Assembly: GCA_947632155.1 (NCBI GenBank)
Contig: CANROF010000006.1
Span: 1 to 64,000, forward strand
Reading direction: 5' to 3'
DNA length: 64,000 nt
From: an uncultured Oscillospiraceae bacterium
GTDB taxonomy: Bacteria > Bacillota > Clostridia > Oscillospirales > Oscillospiraceae
The notes under the pieces are model-generated. The model saw only the letters and a program-made list of their open reading frames with translations, searched no databases and had not been told where the DNA came from. Positions 57,184 through 64,000 of this stretch are shown here, one piece after another. The position numbers and the translations under genes were made by a program. Position 1 is the stretch's first letter. The number at the start of each line of letters is the position of its first letter.

Positions 57184-57330
57184 TCATTTGCTCTTCTTTT
57201 CGCAGAGCTGGTTGGCAACGCCGCAGGAGGTCTTGCAGGCGGACTGGCAGGAGGTCTGGCACTCGCCGCAGCCGCCGGTCCTGACGCTGGCCCTCAGGTC
57301 GCGAGTCTCAACGGTCTTTATCCTCTTCAT
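57184..57330 (-). CDS. scfA: SCIFF ribosomal peptide precursor
   Basis: The ATG at 57330 gives 48 residues, MKRIKTVETRDLRASVRTGG then CGECQTSC, QSACKTSCGVANQLC and a basic end. Exactly six cysteines lie in the C-terminal half, the 'six Cys in forty-five' signature. The N-terminal part is the leader recognised by the maturase. Its biological role is unknown in general; it may be a signal or house-keeping peptide. The frame is open further upstream (60 residues) but the shorter start matches the family. Confidence 0.92.
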   Translation of the reverse strand: MKRIKTVETRDLRASVRTGGCGECQTSCQSACKTSCGVANQLCEKKSK

Positions 57331-57367
57331 GGGTGGTTCCCCCTTTCCCGAAAACATTATCATCATA

Positions 57368-57396
57368 ATCTTACACTATTTTTCACGGAAGGTCAA
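57368..57396 (-). promoter_or_regulatory. Promoter of the SCIFF operon
   Basis: On the minus strand TTGACC (57396-57391) and TAAGAT (57373-57368) are 17 bases apart. The -35 overlaps the last codons of the upstream decarboxylase gene. Confidence 0.65.
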
Positions 57397-58759
57397 CACA
57401 AAAAATCGAATCCGGGGTGGCTTTCCGGTCCGAATGGAGGTTATCCGCCGTTTTCAGGGCCTCCAGGGCCTCCGCGGTCACCTCCTCGCCGGGGACCAGC
57501 AGCGGAACGCCCGGCGGATAGCTCCAGATGTACTCCCCGGAGACGCGCCCCTCCGCCTCCCCCGCCGGCACAAGGCGCCCGGGGCGGGCGGCGGCCTCGT
57601 GGAGGGGCAGGACCTGGCGGGGAAGCGCCGCCGGCGGCGCGCCCCTCCCCTCCGGCGGCGGCGCCTCCCGGTCCAGCGCCCGGAGGGCGGCGGCCAGGCG
57701 GGAGAGGGACCTTTCCGTGTCGCCCATCCCCGTCATGCACAGGACGTGGGAGCGGCAGGCGTACTCCGGCTCGATGCCGTATCTTTCCCGTAGCGCCCCG
57801 GCGAGCCCGGGGCCGCCGGCGCTTATCAGCAGCTTCGACGGGTCCAGGGCGAAGACGCCCTCCCCTCCGCGCCAGAGGCGCAGCTTCTCCAGCGCCGCCG
57901 TCTCCTCCCGGAACGTCCGGAGCGCCGCAAGCCACCGCTCCGCCGCCGCGTCCCCCTCCCGCTCCAAAAAGTCCACGCACCCGTCCACGGAGGCGGACAG
58001 GAGGTAGGAGGGGCTGGAGGTCTGGAGCATGGCGGCGCAGGCCCGCACCCGCCCGGGGTCCACAAGGCCGGGGTTCATGTGCAAAAGCGCCGTCTGCGTC
58101 AGGGCCGGCAGCGTTTTGTGGAGGCTCTGCACCGCGATGTCCGCCCCCAGCGTCACGGCGGAGGCGGGAAAGCCCCCGAAGCCAAAGTGCGCCCCGTGGG
58201 CCTCGTCCACCAAAAGGGGGACCTTGTGGGCGCGGCACACCCCGGCGACGGCTTTGATGTCGCTGACGACCCCCTCGTAGGTGGGGCTGGTGACGCACAC
58301 CAGCCGGACGCCGGGGTGTGCGCGCAGCGCCGCCTCCACCTCCCCCGGCGTCACCGAGAGGGGGATCCCCAGCTCCGGGTCCCGGGCCGGGGAGAGATAC
58401 CGCGTCCGGATCCTTCCGAGCTGCGCGGCGTGGTAGACGCTCCGGTGGGAGTCCCGGCACATCAAAAGCTCCCCGCCGTCCCGGAGGACGGAGAGGACGG
58501 CGGCCAGGAGCCCCACGGTGCTGCCGTTCACCAGCACCAGGCTCTCCCCCGCCCCCCAGAGCCGCGCGGCGCGGCGCTCCAGGCCGCGAAAAAGCCCCTC
58601 CGGGTCATTTAAGTTGTCGAAGCCCTCTATCTCCGTAATATCCCGCCCGGCAAGGCCGGAGAGCCACGGGAAGGCCGCCTCGTTGCGCTTGTGCCCCGGC
58701 ATATGCATGGGCAGCGCCCCGCTCCGGCCATATTCGTCCAGCTTTTCAAAGAGCGTCAT
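57383..58759 (-). CDS. Orn/Lys/Arg-type PLP decarboxylase
   Basis: The start is the ATG at 58759, just after GGAGGGT; an earlier ATG would include that ribosome site. The 458-residue protein has the family start LPMHMPGHKRN, VNGSTVGLLAAVLSVLRDGG, VCVTSPTYEGVVSDIKAV, VDEAHGAHFGF and the PLP lysine in AVQSLHKTLPALTQTALLH. The size matches the compact clostridial arginine/lysine decarboxylase class (SpeA-like, about 480). The C-terminal part ends with IWSYPPGVPLLVPGE. Substrate cannot be fixed from sequence; arginine or lysine is likely. Confidence 0.88.
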   Translation of the reverse strand: MTLFEKLDEYGRSGALPMHMPGHKRNEAAFPWLSGLAGRDITEIEGFDNLNDPEGLFRGLERRAARLWGAGESLVLVNGSTVGLLAAVLSVLRDGGELLMCRDSHRSVYHAAQLGRIRTRYLSPARDPELGIPLSVTPGEVEAALRAHPGVRLVCVTSPTYEGVVSDIKAVAGVCRAHKVPLLVDEAHGAHFGFGGFPASAVTLGADIAVQSLHKTLPALTQTALLHMNPGLVDPGRVRACAAMLQTSSPSYLLSASVDGCVDFLEREGDAAAERWLAALRTFREETAALEKLRLWRGGEGVFALDPSKLLISAGGPGLAGALRERYGIEPEYACRSHVLCMTGMGDTERSLSRLAAALRALDREAPPPEGRGAPPAALPRQVLPLHEAAARPGRLVPAGEAEGRVSGEYIWSYPPGVPLLVPGEEVTAEALEALKTADNLHSDRKATPDSIFCVDLP

Positions 58760-58775
58760 ACTACCCTCCATAAAG

Positions 58776-58803
58776 CCAAAGCGGCTCTTTTGAGCCGCTT
58801 TGG
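58776..58803. terminator. Terminator after the foldase gene
   Basis: CCAAAGCGGCTC (58776-58787), loop TTTT, GAGCCGCTTTGG (58792-58803), a perfect stem lying between the foldase stop and the decarboxylase start on the minus strand. Confidence 0.75.
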
Positions 58804-58833
58804 GAAGACAAATTGTCCGTTTTTTTGACGGCG

Positions 58834-60420
58834 TCAGCCGCCGAGGCCGGAGATCTTCTTGGAGAGGAACATCTCCCACTGTTTGTGGGCCTTATAGGAC
58901 TCGAGCTTTTCCGTCTCCCAGTTGGAGTAGTCCTCGGAGCGCATGTTGTTTTCGGACATGTAGTCGGCGTAAACGCCGTCATTGCCCTTGTAGTAGACCA
59001 CGATGGCGCCGTAATCCTCGGTGTAGATGACGTTGACGTCGCCCTCCACCCGCTCGCTGTCGTGGAGCCACTGGGCGACCTCCTCCACCATGCTGTAAAG
59101 GCCGGCGTGCTCAAAGGCGGACTGCTCGGTGGCGTTCTCCCCGGCGGCCTGCATCACGGAGACAAAGGTGTCGTAATCCTTGGAGCTGCCGTTGACGAAG
59201 GTGGTGAAGTACTCGCTGGCGCGCTTCTCGGCGTCGTCCTTCAGGGCCTTCTTGTACTCCTCCTCCGTCTCATAGTCGTCGCGGCTTATGTCGGTGCTGT
59301 TGGCAAACCGGGCGTAGTAGCCGGAGACGCCCTGGTACTGGTTGTTGTCGCGGCCCATGAAGTAGAGCACGTACCAGCCCTGGGAGCTGGCGTCGTCGGG
59401 GGTCTTGACGGCCGCCACGTCGCCGGCCTTGCGGTCGGCGCTGGTGAGCCAATCCTTCACGGCGGCGCCCAGAGAGGCGCCCTGATAGGTCACCTTGGTG
59501 CTCTCGTCGGCGTCGTAGTCCTCGTCGTCGGCGTGGAGGGAGGCGGCGTAGTCGATGAAGTCCTGCTCGGACTTGACGGCGGCCTCAAACGCCTTGGCGT
59601 CGGCCTCGGCCTTGGCAAGGGCGTCCTCGGCGGAGAGCGTCTCGTCCTCCTCGGTGTCCTCGTTGTCGGTGACGGCCGCGCCGGAGAAGTAGTAGGAGCG
59701 GTAGATAAAGTAGTCGTAGTCGTCGGCGTGCTCGGCGTAGTGGGCGGACAGCTCATCGGGGGTGTAGGTGAAGCTGTCGTTGACCTGGAGGGAATAGCCG
59801 GTGGCGATGGCGTCGCGCTCCAGATTTTCGCGGAAGACCTTCTCGGTCATGCCCTTGCCGTAGAAATAGGTGAGGTAGGACTGCAGGTCCCCGTAGCCGT
59901 AGGACACGGCCTGGGCGCTCAGGCCCTCCACCGTCTCGTCGATGCCGGCCCGGTCCTCGTCGCTGAGGGCAAATCCCGCGGCCTTGGCCTCAGCCACCAG
60001 CATGGCCACGCGCTCCATGCGCTGGAGGGCCGCTTCCTCGAAGTAATCGGCCCAGGTCACCTTGTTGCCGTCGGACTCGGAGTACACCTGGTCGCGGAAG
60101 GACGTGGCGGTGCTGGGCAGGATGCCGGAGAAATACTGCAGGTAGCTGCCGTAGGTGCTGTACGCCTGGCTGTAGTAGCTGTTGTATACGGTGAAATAGT
60201 TGTAGTTGAAGTCCGCGACTGTGTACTTACTGCCGTTGATGTCCACAGCGGCGGTCTTGTTGTAAAAGAGGTTGGAGCCGAAGAGGGCCACAAAAAGGAC
60301 CATCACGACCACCACACAGCAGACGGTGGTGACGATCATACGGTACTTCTTGTCCTTGGCCTGCTTCTCGGCGGCCTCCTGGGCGCGTCTGGAGGCCTTG
60401 GGGGAGATATTTTCGCTCAT
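58834..60420 (-). CDS. Membrane-anchored SurA/PrsA-like foldase
   Basis: The 528-residue protein has a short basic cytoplasmic start (SPKASRRAQEAAEKQAKDKKYR), one membrane helix (about 28-49, MIVTTVCCVVVVMVLFVALFG) and a large external part: V-D-I-N-G-S-K-Y-T-V-A-D-F, the SurA-N-like opening, long helices, and a possible divergent parvulin stretch (about 325-500). PrsA-type foldases assist protein folding outside the membrane. It lacks a lipobox and is anchored by the helix instead. A clear isomerase active site is not visible, so it may be chaperone only. It has its own promoter. Confidence 0.75.
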   Translation of the reverse strand: MSENISPKASRRAQEAAEKQAKDKKYRMIVTTVCCVVVVMVLFVALFGSNLFYNKTAAVDINGSKYTVADFNYNYFTVYNSYYSQAYSTYGSYLQYFSGILPSTATSFRDQVYSESDGNKVTWADYFEEAALQRMERVAMLVAEAKAAGFALSDEDRAGIDETVEGLSAQAVSYGYGDLQSYLTYFYGKGMTEKVFRENLERDAIATGYSLQVNDSFTYTPDELSAHYAEHADDYDYFIYRSYYFSGAAVTDNEDTEEDETLSAEDALAKAEADAKAFEAAVKSEQDFIDYAASLHADDEDYDADESTKVTYQGASLGAAVKDWLTSADRKAGDVAAVKTPDDASSQGWYVLYFMGRDNNQYQGVSGYYARFANSTDISRDDYETEEEYKKALKDDAEKRASEYFTTFVNGSSKDYDTFVSVMQAAGENATEQSAFEHAGLYSMVEEVAQWLHDSERVEGDVNVIYTEDYGAIVVYYKGNDGVYADYMSENNMRSEDYSNWETEKLESYKAHKQWEMFLSKKISGLGG

Positions 60421-60479
60421 ACGAAATCATTCCTTTGCATTTATCTTTGCGTTGAGGTCCAAACCCGGACTAATGTCCT

Positions 60480-60508
60480 ATTATACCCCACGCGTGTCCA
60501 TCTTGCAA
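60480..60508 (-). promoter_or_regulatory. Promoter of the foldase gene
   Basis: On the minus strand TTGCAA (60508-60503) and TATAAT (60485-60480) are 17 bases apart, giving a leader of about 50 bases. Confidence 0.8.
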
Positions 60509-60658
60509 GTGAAAATTCTATGAACGGCCGTTTTTTCTTCCTTTTCCTGCATCCCCCCGCCTGACGTCCGGCGGAAAAGCCGCAAAACTTCTATACAACC
60601 GGCGAAAAACGTGGTATACTGAGAAAAAAATCATCTATCTGAAAAGGAAAACGAGCCA

Positions 60659-61936
60659 TTGGAAAAAACGGAAACTGAACGGGCCGTCCTTGTGGGACTG
60701 GCCGCCGACACCATGGAGGAGCGCGAGCGCTCCTCGGACACCACATTGGACGAGCTGGAGGCCCTTTTGGAGACTGCCGGAGGGGTGTGCCTTGGCAAAA
60801 TGCTCCAAAACAAGCGCGCCCCCGACCCCCGGAGCTTCATCGGCGAGGGCAAGGTCCGGGAGGTCAAGGCGCTTTTGGAGGCCAACGGGTGCTCCCTCGC
60901 CGTATTCGACAACGAGCTCTCCCCCTCCCAGCTCCGGGCGCTGGAGGAGGACCTGGGCGTCCACGTGCTGGACCGCTCCCAGCTCATTCTGGACATCTTC
61001 GCCACCCGCGCCCGCACCCGGGAGGGGCGGCTCCAGGTGGAGCTGGCGCAGTATAACTACCTTCTCCCCCGCCTCACCGGCATGTGGACGCACCTTGTGC
61101 GCCAGACGGCCTCCGGCGGCAAGAGCCCCATCGGCACCCGGGGCCCCGGCGAGACGCAGCTCGAGACGGACCGCCGCCACATCCGCCGGAAGATACAGAA
61201 ATTGGAAGAGGAATTGGAGGACGTCCGCCGCGTCCGGGGCACCCAGCGCCGCGCCCGGGAGAAAAACGGCGTCCCGGTCATCGCCTTGGTGGGCTACACC
61301 AACGCCGGGAAGTCCACGCTCCTGAACCGCCTCACCGGGGCGGGCATCGAGGCCAACGACAGGCTCTTCGACACGCTGGACACCACCACCCGGAAGCTCA
61401 CCCTGGCCCCGGGCAGCGAGGCGCTGTTGTCCGACACCGTGGGCTTCATCCGCAAGCTCCCCCACCACCTGGTGGAGGCCTTCAAGGCCACCCTGGAGGA
61501 GCTGACCTTTGCCGACGTGCTCCTCCACGTGATAGACTCCTCCTCCCCGGAGCGGGACACGCAGACGGACGTGGTCCGGCGGCTCATCGCGGAGCTGGGC
61601 GCCTCCGGCACGCCCTGCATCGACGTCTACAACAAGGCCGACGTCTGCCCCGACCCCGCGGGGATCCCCCGCTCGCCCGATTCCGTGGCCATCTCCGCCA
61701 AGACCGGCGAGGGCACGGACAGGCTCCTTGAAAAGATCGTCCAGGTCCTGGACCGGGGCAAAAAGCGCGTCACCCTGACGCTCCCCTTCTCCGCCGGCGC
61801 TTTGCTGGACCTTCTGCACCGGGAGGCGGAGGTCCACGCCGTCAACTACACCGAGTCCGGCATCGCGGTGGACGTGACCGTGCGCCAGGATCAGTGGGGG
61901 ACGGTCCGGCAGTACGCCGGAAAGGACGCGCCATGA
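60659..61936 (+). CDS. hflX: GTPase HflX
   Basis: The TTG at 60659 gives the family start [21 protein letters not shown] lies upstream, with a -10-like TATACT at 60615. The 425-residue protein has the N-terminal HflX domain ([13 protein letters not shown]...[42 protein letters not shown]), the arginine-rich linker ([26 protein letters not shown]) and a GTPase domain with [17 protein letters not shown] (G1), [11 protein letters not shown] (G3) and NKAD (G4). HflX splits stalled or heat-damaged ribosomes. Confidence 0.95.
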   Translation: MEKTETERAVLVGLAADTMEERERSSDTTLDELEALLETAGGVCLGKMLQNKRAPDPRSFIGEGKVREVKALLEANGCSLAVFDNELSPSQLRALEEDLGVHVLDRSQLILDIFATRARTREGRLQVELAQYNYLLPRLTGMWTHLVRQTASGGKSPIGTRGPGETQLETDRRHIRRKIQKLEEELEDVRRVRGTQRRAREKNGVPVIALVGYTNAGKSTLLNRLTGAGIEANDRLFDTLDTTTRKLTLAPGSEALLSDTVGFIRKLPHHLVEAFKATLEELTFADVLLHVIDSSSPERDTQTDVVRRLIAELGASGTPCIDVYNKADVCPDPAGIPRSPDSVAISAKTGEGTDRLLEKIVQVLDRGKKRVTLTLPFSAGALLDLLHREAEVHAVNYTESGIAVDVTVRQDQWGTVRQYAGKDAP

Positions 61937-62805
61937 CGGGAATATTCATTGTGGACAAGCCCTCCGGCTGGACCAGCCAGGACGTCTGCGCCAAGCTCCG
62001 GGGGGCGCTGCGGGAAAAGCGCGTGGGCCACTCCGGGACCCTGGACCCCATGGCCACCGGGGTGCTGCCCGTCTTTGTGGGCCGGGCCACCCGGGCCGTG
62101 GAGTTTGCGGAGAACCACCGCAAGCGCTACACCGCCGCCATCCGTCTGGGCCTCGTCACCGACACCCAGGACACCGCCGGTACGGCGCTGGAGACGCGCG
62201 GCGCCTCCGGCGTCACCCGGGCGGACCTCAGCGCGGTCCTGGGTGAATTCACCGGGGAGATAAAGCAGGTGCCGCCCATGTACTCCGCCGTGAAGATCGG
62301 GGGGCGGAGGCTCTACGAGCTGGCGCGGCGGGGCCAGAGCGTGGAGCGCCCCGCCCGGAGCGTCACCATTTACTCCATCGACCTTTTGGGGGAGGAAAAC
62401 GGCGACTTTCTTCTGGACGTGGAGTGCTCCAAGGGGACATATATACGGACACTCTGTCACGATATTGGCCAAAGGCTGGGCTGCGGGGCGTGCATGGCGG
62501 CCCTCCGGCGCACGCGGGCCGGGGTCTTCGGCATCGAGGACGCCCACCCCCTCCCCACCCTGGTGGCCGCCGCCGAAAAGGGGGAGGCGGAGCGGTATCT
62601 CCTGCCCGTGGACAGTCTCTTCCGGGAGTACCCCGCCGTCACCGTGGACGCGGCCTCGGAGCGCAAATGCCGGTGCGGGAACGTCTTCCCGGTAAAGCTC
62701 GTGGACGGGCTCTACCGGGTCTACGCCGGGGACGGCGAATTTCTCATGCTGGGCCGGGTCACGGGGGAGAAAATGGCCACGGTCAAGAGCTTTTTTGCCG
62801 TGTGA
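61933..62805 (+). CDS. truB: tRNA pseudouridine-55 synthase TruB
   Basis: The ATG at 61933 overlaps the hflX stop by four bases. The 290-residue enzyme has [15 protein letters not shown], the catalytic motif [17 protein letters not shown] with the nucleophilic Asp, [17 protein letters not shown] and a C-terminal PUA-like domain. It converts U55 of tRNAs to pseudouridine. In many Firmicutes truB precedes ribF, as here. Confidence 0.96.
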   Translation: MTGIFIVDKPSGWTSQDVCAKLRGALREKRVGHSGTLDPMATGVLPVFVGRATRAVEFAENHRKRYTAAIRLGLVTDTQDTAGTALETRGASGVTRADLSAVLGEFTGEIKQVPPMYSAVKIGGRRLYELARRGQSVERPARSVTIYSIDLLGEENGDFLLDVECSKGTYIRTLCHDIGQRLGCGACMAALRRTRAGVFGIEDAHPLPTLVAAAEKGEAERYLLPVDSLFREYPAVTVDAASERKCRCGNVFPVKLVDGLYRVYAGDGEFLMLGRVTGEKMATVKSFFAV

Positions 62806-62816
62806 GGTGAGAGGAT

Positions 62817-63755
62817 TTGGAAAAAGGAAAACGTGTTATCGCCCTGGGCTTTTTTGACGGGGTGCATCTGGGCCACGCGGCCCTTTTGAAGGCGGCCCGG
62901 GAGCTGGCGGCGGAATACGGCGTGGAGCCGGCGGTGCTGTCCTTCGACACGCCCCCCGGCAAGACCATCGAGGGCACGCCGGTGCCCATGATAAACTCGG
63001 CCCTGGACCGGGCGGACATCATGCGGAGGGTCTGCGGCATCGAGGACCTCATCTTCCTCCACTTCGACTCGGAGCTCCGCCATATGGCCTGGGACAAATT
63101 CGTGGAGTGGCTGCGCTCGGACTTCGGCGCCGTGTGCCTCGTGGCGGGGTACGACTTCCGCTTCGGCTATCAGGGCGCCGGGAACGCGGAGCTTCTGCAA
63201 AAAAAGTGCCGGGAGCTGGGCCTGGGCTGTTTCATCGTCCCCCCGGTGCTGGACTCCGGCGAGCCCATCAGCTCCACCAGGATACGAAGGCTCCTTTCCG
63301 AGGGCCAGTGCCGCCGGGCCGGGGAGCTCCTGGGCCACAGGCATCTTCTGACCGACGCCGTCCGCAGCGGCTACCGCTTCGGGCGGACGCTGGGCACCCC
63401 CACCATCAACATGCGCTTTGAGGACGGCGTTTTAGTGCCCCGCCACGGCGTCTACATAGCCGAGGCCCACATCCTCCAGACCGGCGAGCGCTTCCCGGCG
63501 GTGACGAACATCGGCGTCCGGCCCACCGTGGGCGGCGAGACGGCGGTGACGGTGGAGAGCCACCTTTTAGGCGTGGACAGGAATCTCTACGGCCAGCGCA
63601 TCCGGGTGGAGTTTTACAGATTCCTCCGCCCGGAGATCAAATTCCGCCGCATCGAGGACCTGCGGGACCAGATCCGCTCCGACGCCGCCGAAACCCTCCG
63701 CTTCTTCGACCTCCACCCCATCGACCCGTTCGATTACCCGGAGTGGAAAAAGTGA
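62817..63755 (+). CDS. ribF: Bifunctional riboflavin kinase/FAD synthetase
   Basis: A TTG at 62817 follows GAGAGGAT and gives the usual start MEKGKRVIALGFFDGVHLGH. The 312-residue protein has an adenylyltransferase half (GFFDGVHLGHAALL, VAGYDFRFGYQGAGN, ISSTRIRRLL) and a flavokinase half (RFGRTLGTPTINMRFEDGVLVPRHGVYIAEA and the conserved V-E-S-H-L). It turns riboflavin into FMN and then FAD. Co-transcribed with truB; no FMN riboswitch is near. Confidence 0.95.
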   Translation: MEKGKRVIALGFFDGVHLGHAALLKAARELAAEYGVEPAVLSFDTPPGKTIEGTPVPMINSALDRADIMRRVCGIEDLIFLHFDSELRHMAWDKFVEWLRSDFGAVCLVAGYDFRFGYQGAGNAELLQKKCRELGLGCFIVPPVLDSGEPISSTRIRRLLSEGQCRRAGELLGHRHLLTDAVRSGYRFGRTLGTPTINMRFEDGVLVPRHGVYIAEAHILQTGERFPAVTNIGVRPTVGGETAVTVESHLLGVDRNLYGQRIRVEFYRFLRPEIKFRRIEDLRDQIRSDAAETLRFFDLHPIDPFDYPEWKK

Positions 63756-64000
63756 CCGGGCCCCAAAGGATATTGGTTTATTGGAACGTAGGCGAATATC
63801 GACGGGCCGTGACCGCAGGGAAGGCCCTTGGGCTCGCCCAGGTTGGCCCATTCCCGATTCACCACCCCATTACCGTATAATGCGCCACGTCTTTGTAGGG
63901 GCCGCCGTCTCGGCGGCCCGTCTTTCGTTACGCTCCCGCCCTCCATTTAACGGGGCGCTCGGGGGAAGGGCCGCCGTGGGCGTGCCCAAGGGCATTCCCT
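63756..64000. other. Non-coding right end with a TAGGGGCCGCC palindrome
   Basis: No credible gene is seen. GGGCCGCC (63899-63906) and GGCGGCCC (63912-63919) form a hairpin with the same TAGGGGCCGCC arm found at 52357. Further GGGCCGCC-like arms near 63967 suggest more of the same repeat family continuing past the window. Confidence 0.5.

Noticed and set aside
62780..62820. An FMN riboswitch before ribF
   Set aside because: ribF follows truB after 11 bases inside one operon; there is no room for the aptamer.

Overview
The window looks like the chromosome of a high-GC, strictly anaerobic Gram-positive gut bacterium, most likely in the Oscillospiraceae/Eubacteriales. The clues are an AGGAGG ribosome-site style, a SCIFF peptide with its radical-SAM maturase, a radical 2-hydroxyacyl-CoA dehydratase operon, short-form HisG with HisZ, MurT, an SLH-anchored wall protein and a sortase-type pilin-like giant protein. 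This placement is inferred from gene content, not from a marker gene.

Left end (1-5.4 kb): an AT-richer accessory island ending in a 3' fragment of a tRNA-Ser gene (5417-5473), so it is probably one end of a tRNA-integrated element. It holds an IS66-like insertion end, a truncated HExxH protein, a protein with a divergent DisA_N/diadenylate-cyclase-like domain, a hairpin-array block and an excisionase-like HTH protein. From 5.5 to 6.65 kb lie an XRE-regulated two-gene operon and a candidate type I toxin-antitoxin pair: a 34-residue membrane peptide facing an antisense RNA with its own near-consensus promoter.

6.8-12.1 kb: one operon with a CooC-type nickel ATPase, two 2-hydroxyacyl-CoA dehydratase-family subunits, their ATP-dependent activator, a small membrane protein and a protein that may resemble acetyl-CoA synthase. 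It is followed by the first copy of a 0.2-kb structured repeat. The second copy, at 53.9 kb, has compensatory changes in its stems.

12.4-25.8 kb: an AP2/zinc-ribbon protein, a 3,510-residue VWA/pilin-type surface protein and a tyrosine recombinase. The recombinase gene lies inside a 1.47-kb segment bounded by perfect 28-bp inverted repeats. A good outward promoter sits just inside the far repeat. The layout is that of a phase-variation switch, drawn here in the OFF orientation.

25.8-33 kb: a redox/folding/ABC-exporter operon (FTR-like protein, thioredoxin, trigger-factor-like protein, two ABC half-transporters), a lipoprotein, a RelB/YoeB module with a frameshifted toxin, an integrase remnant and two tRNA-Ser genes. 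33-40.6 kb: a complete hisZGDCBHAF-IE operon. 40.7-47.8 kb: tandem MerR-RDD membrane regulators, a HAD hydrolase and a two-component system. 48-64 kb: a transglutaminase/SLH wall protein, MurT, DUF5131 and YjbR/EVE-like proteins, the SCIFF system, an Orn/Lys/Arg decarboxylase, a membrane foldase, and hflX-truB-ribF.
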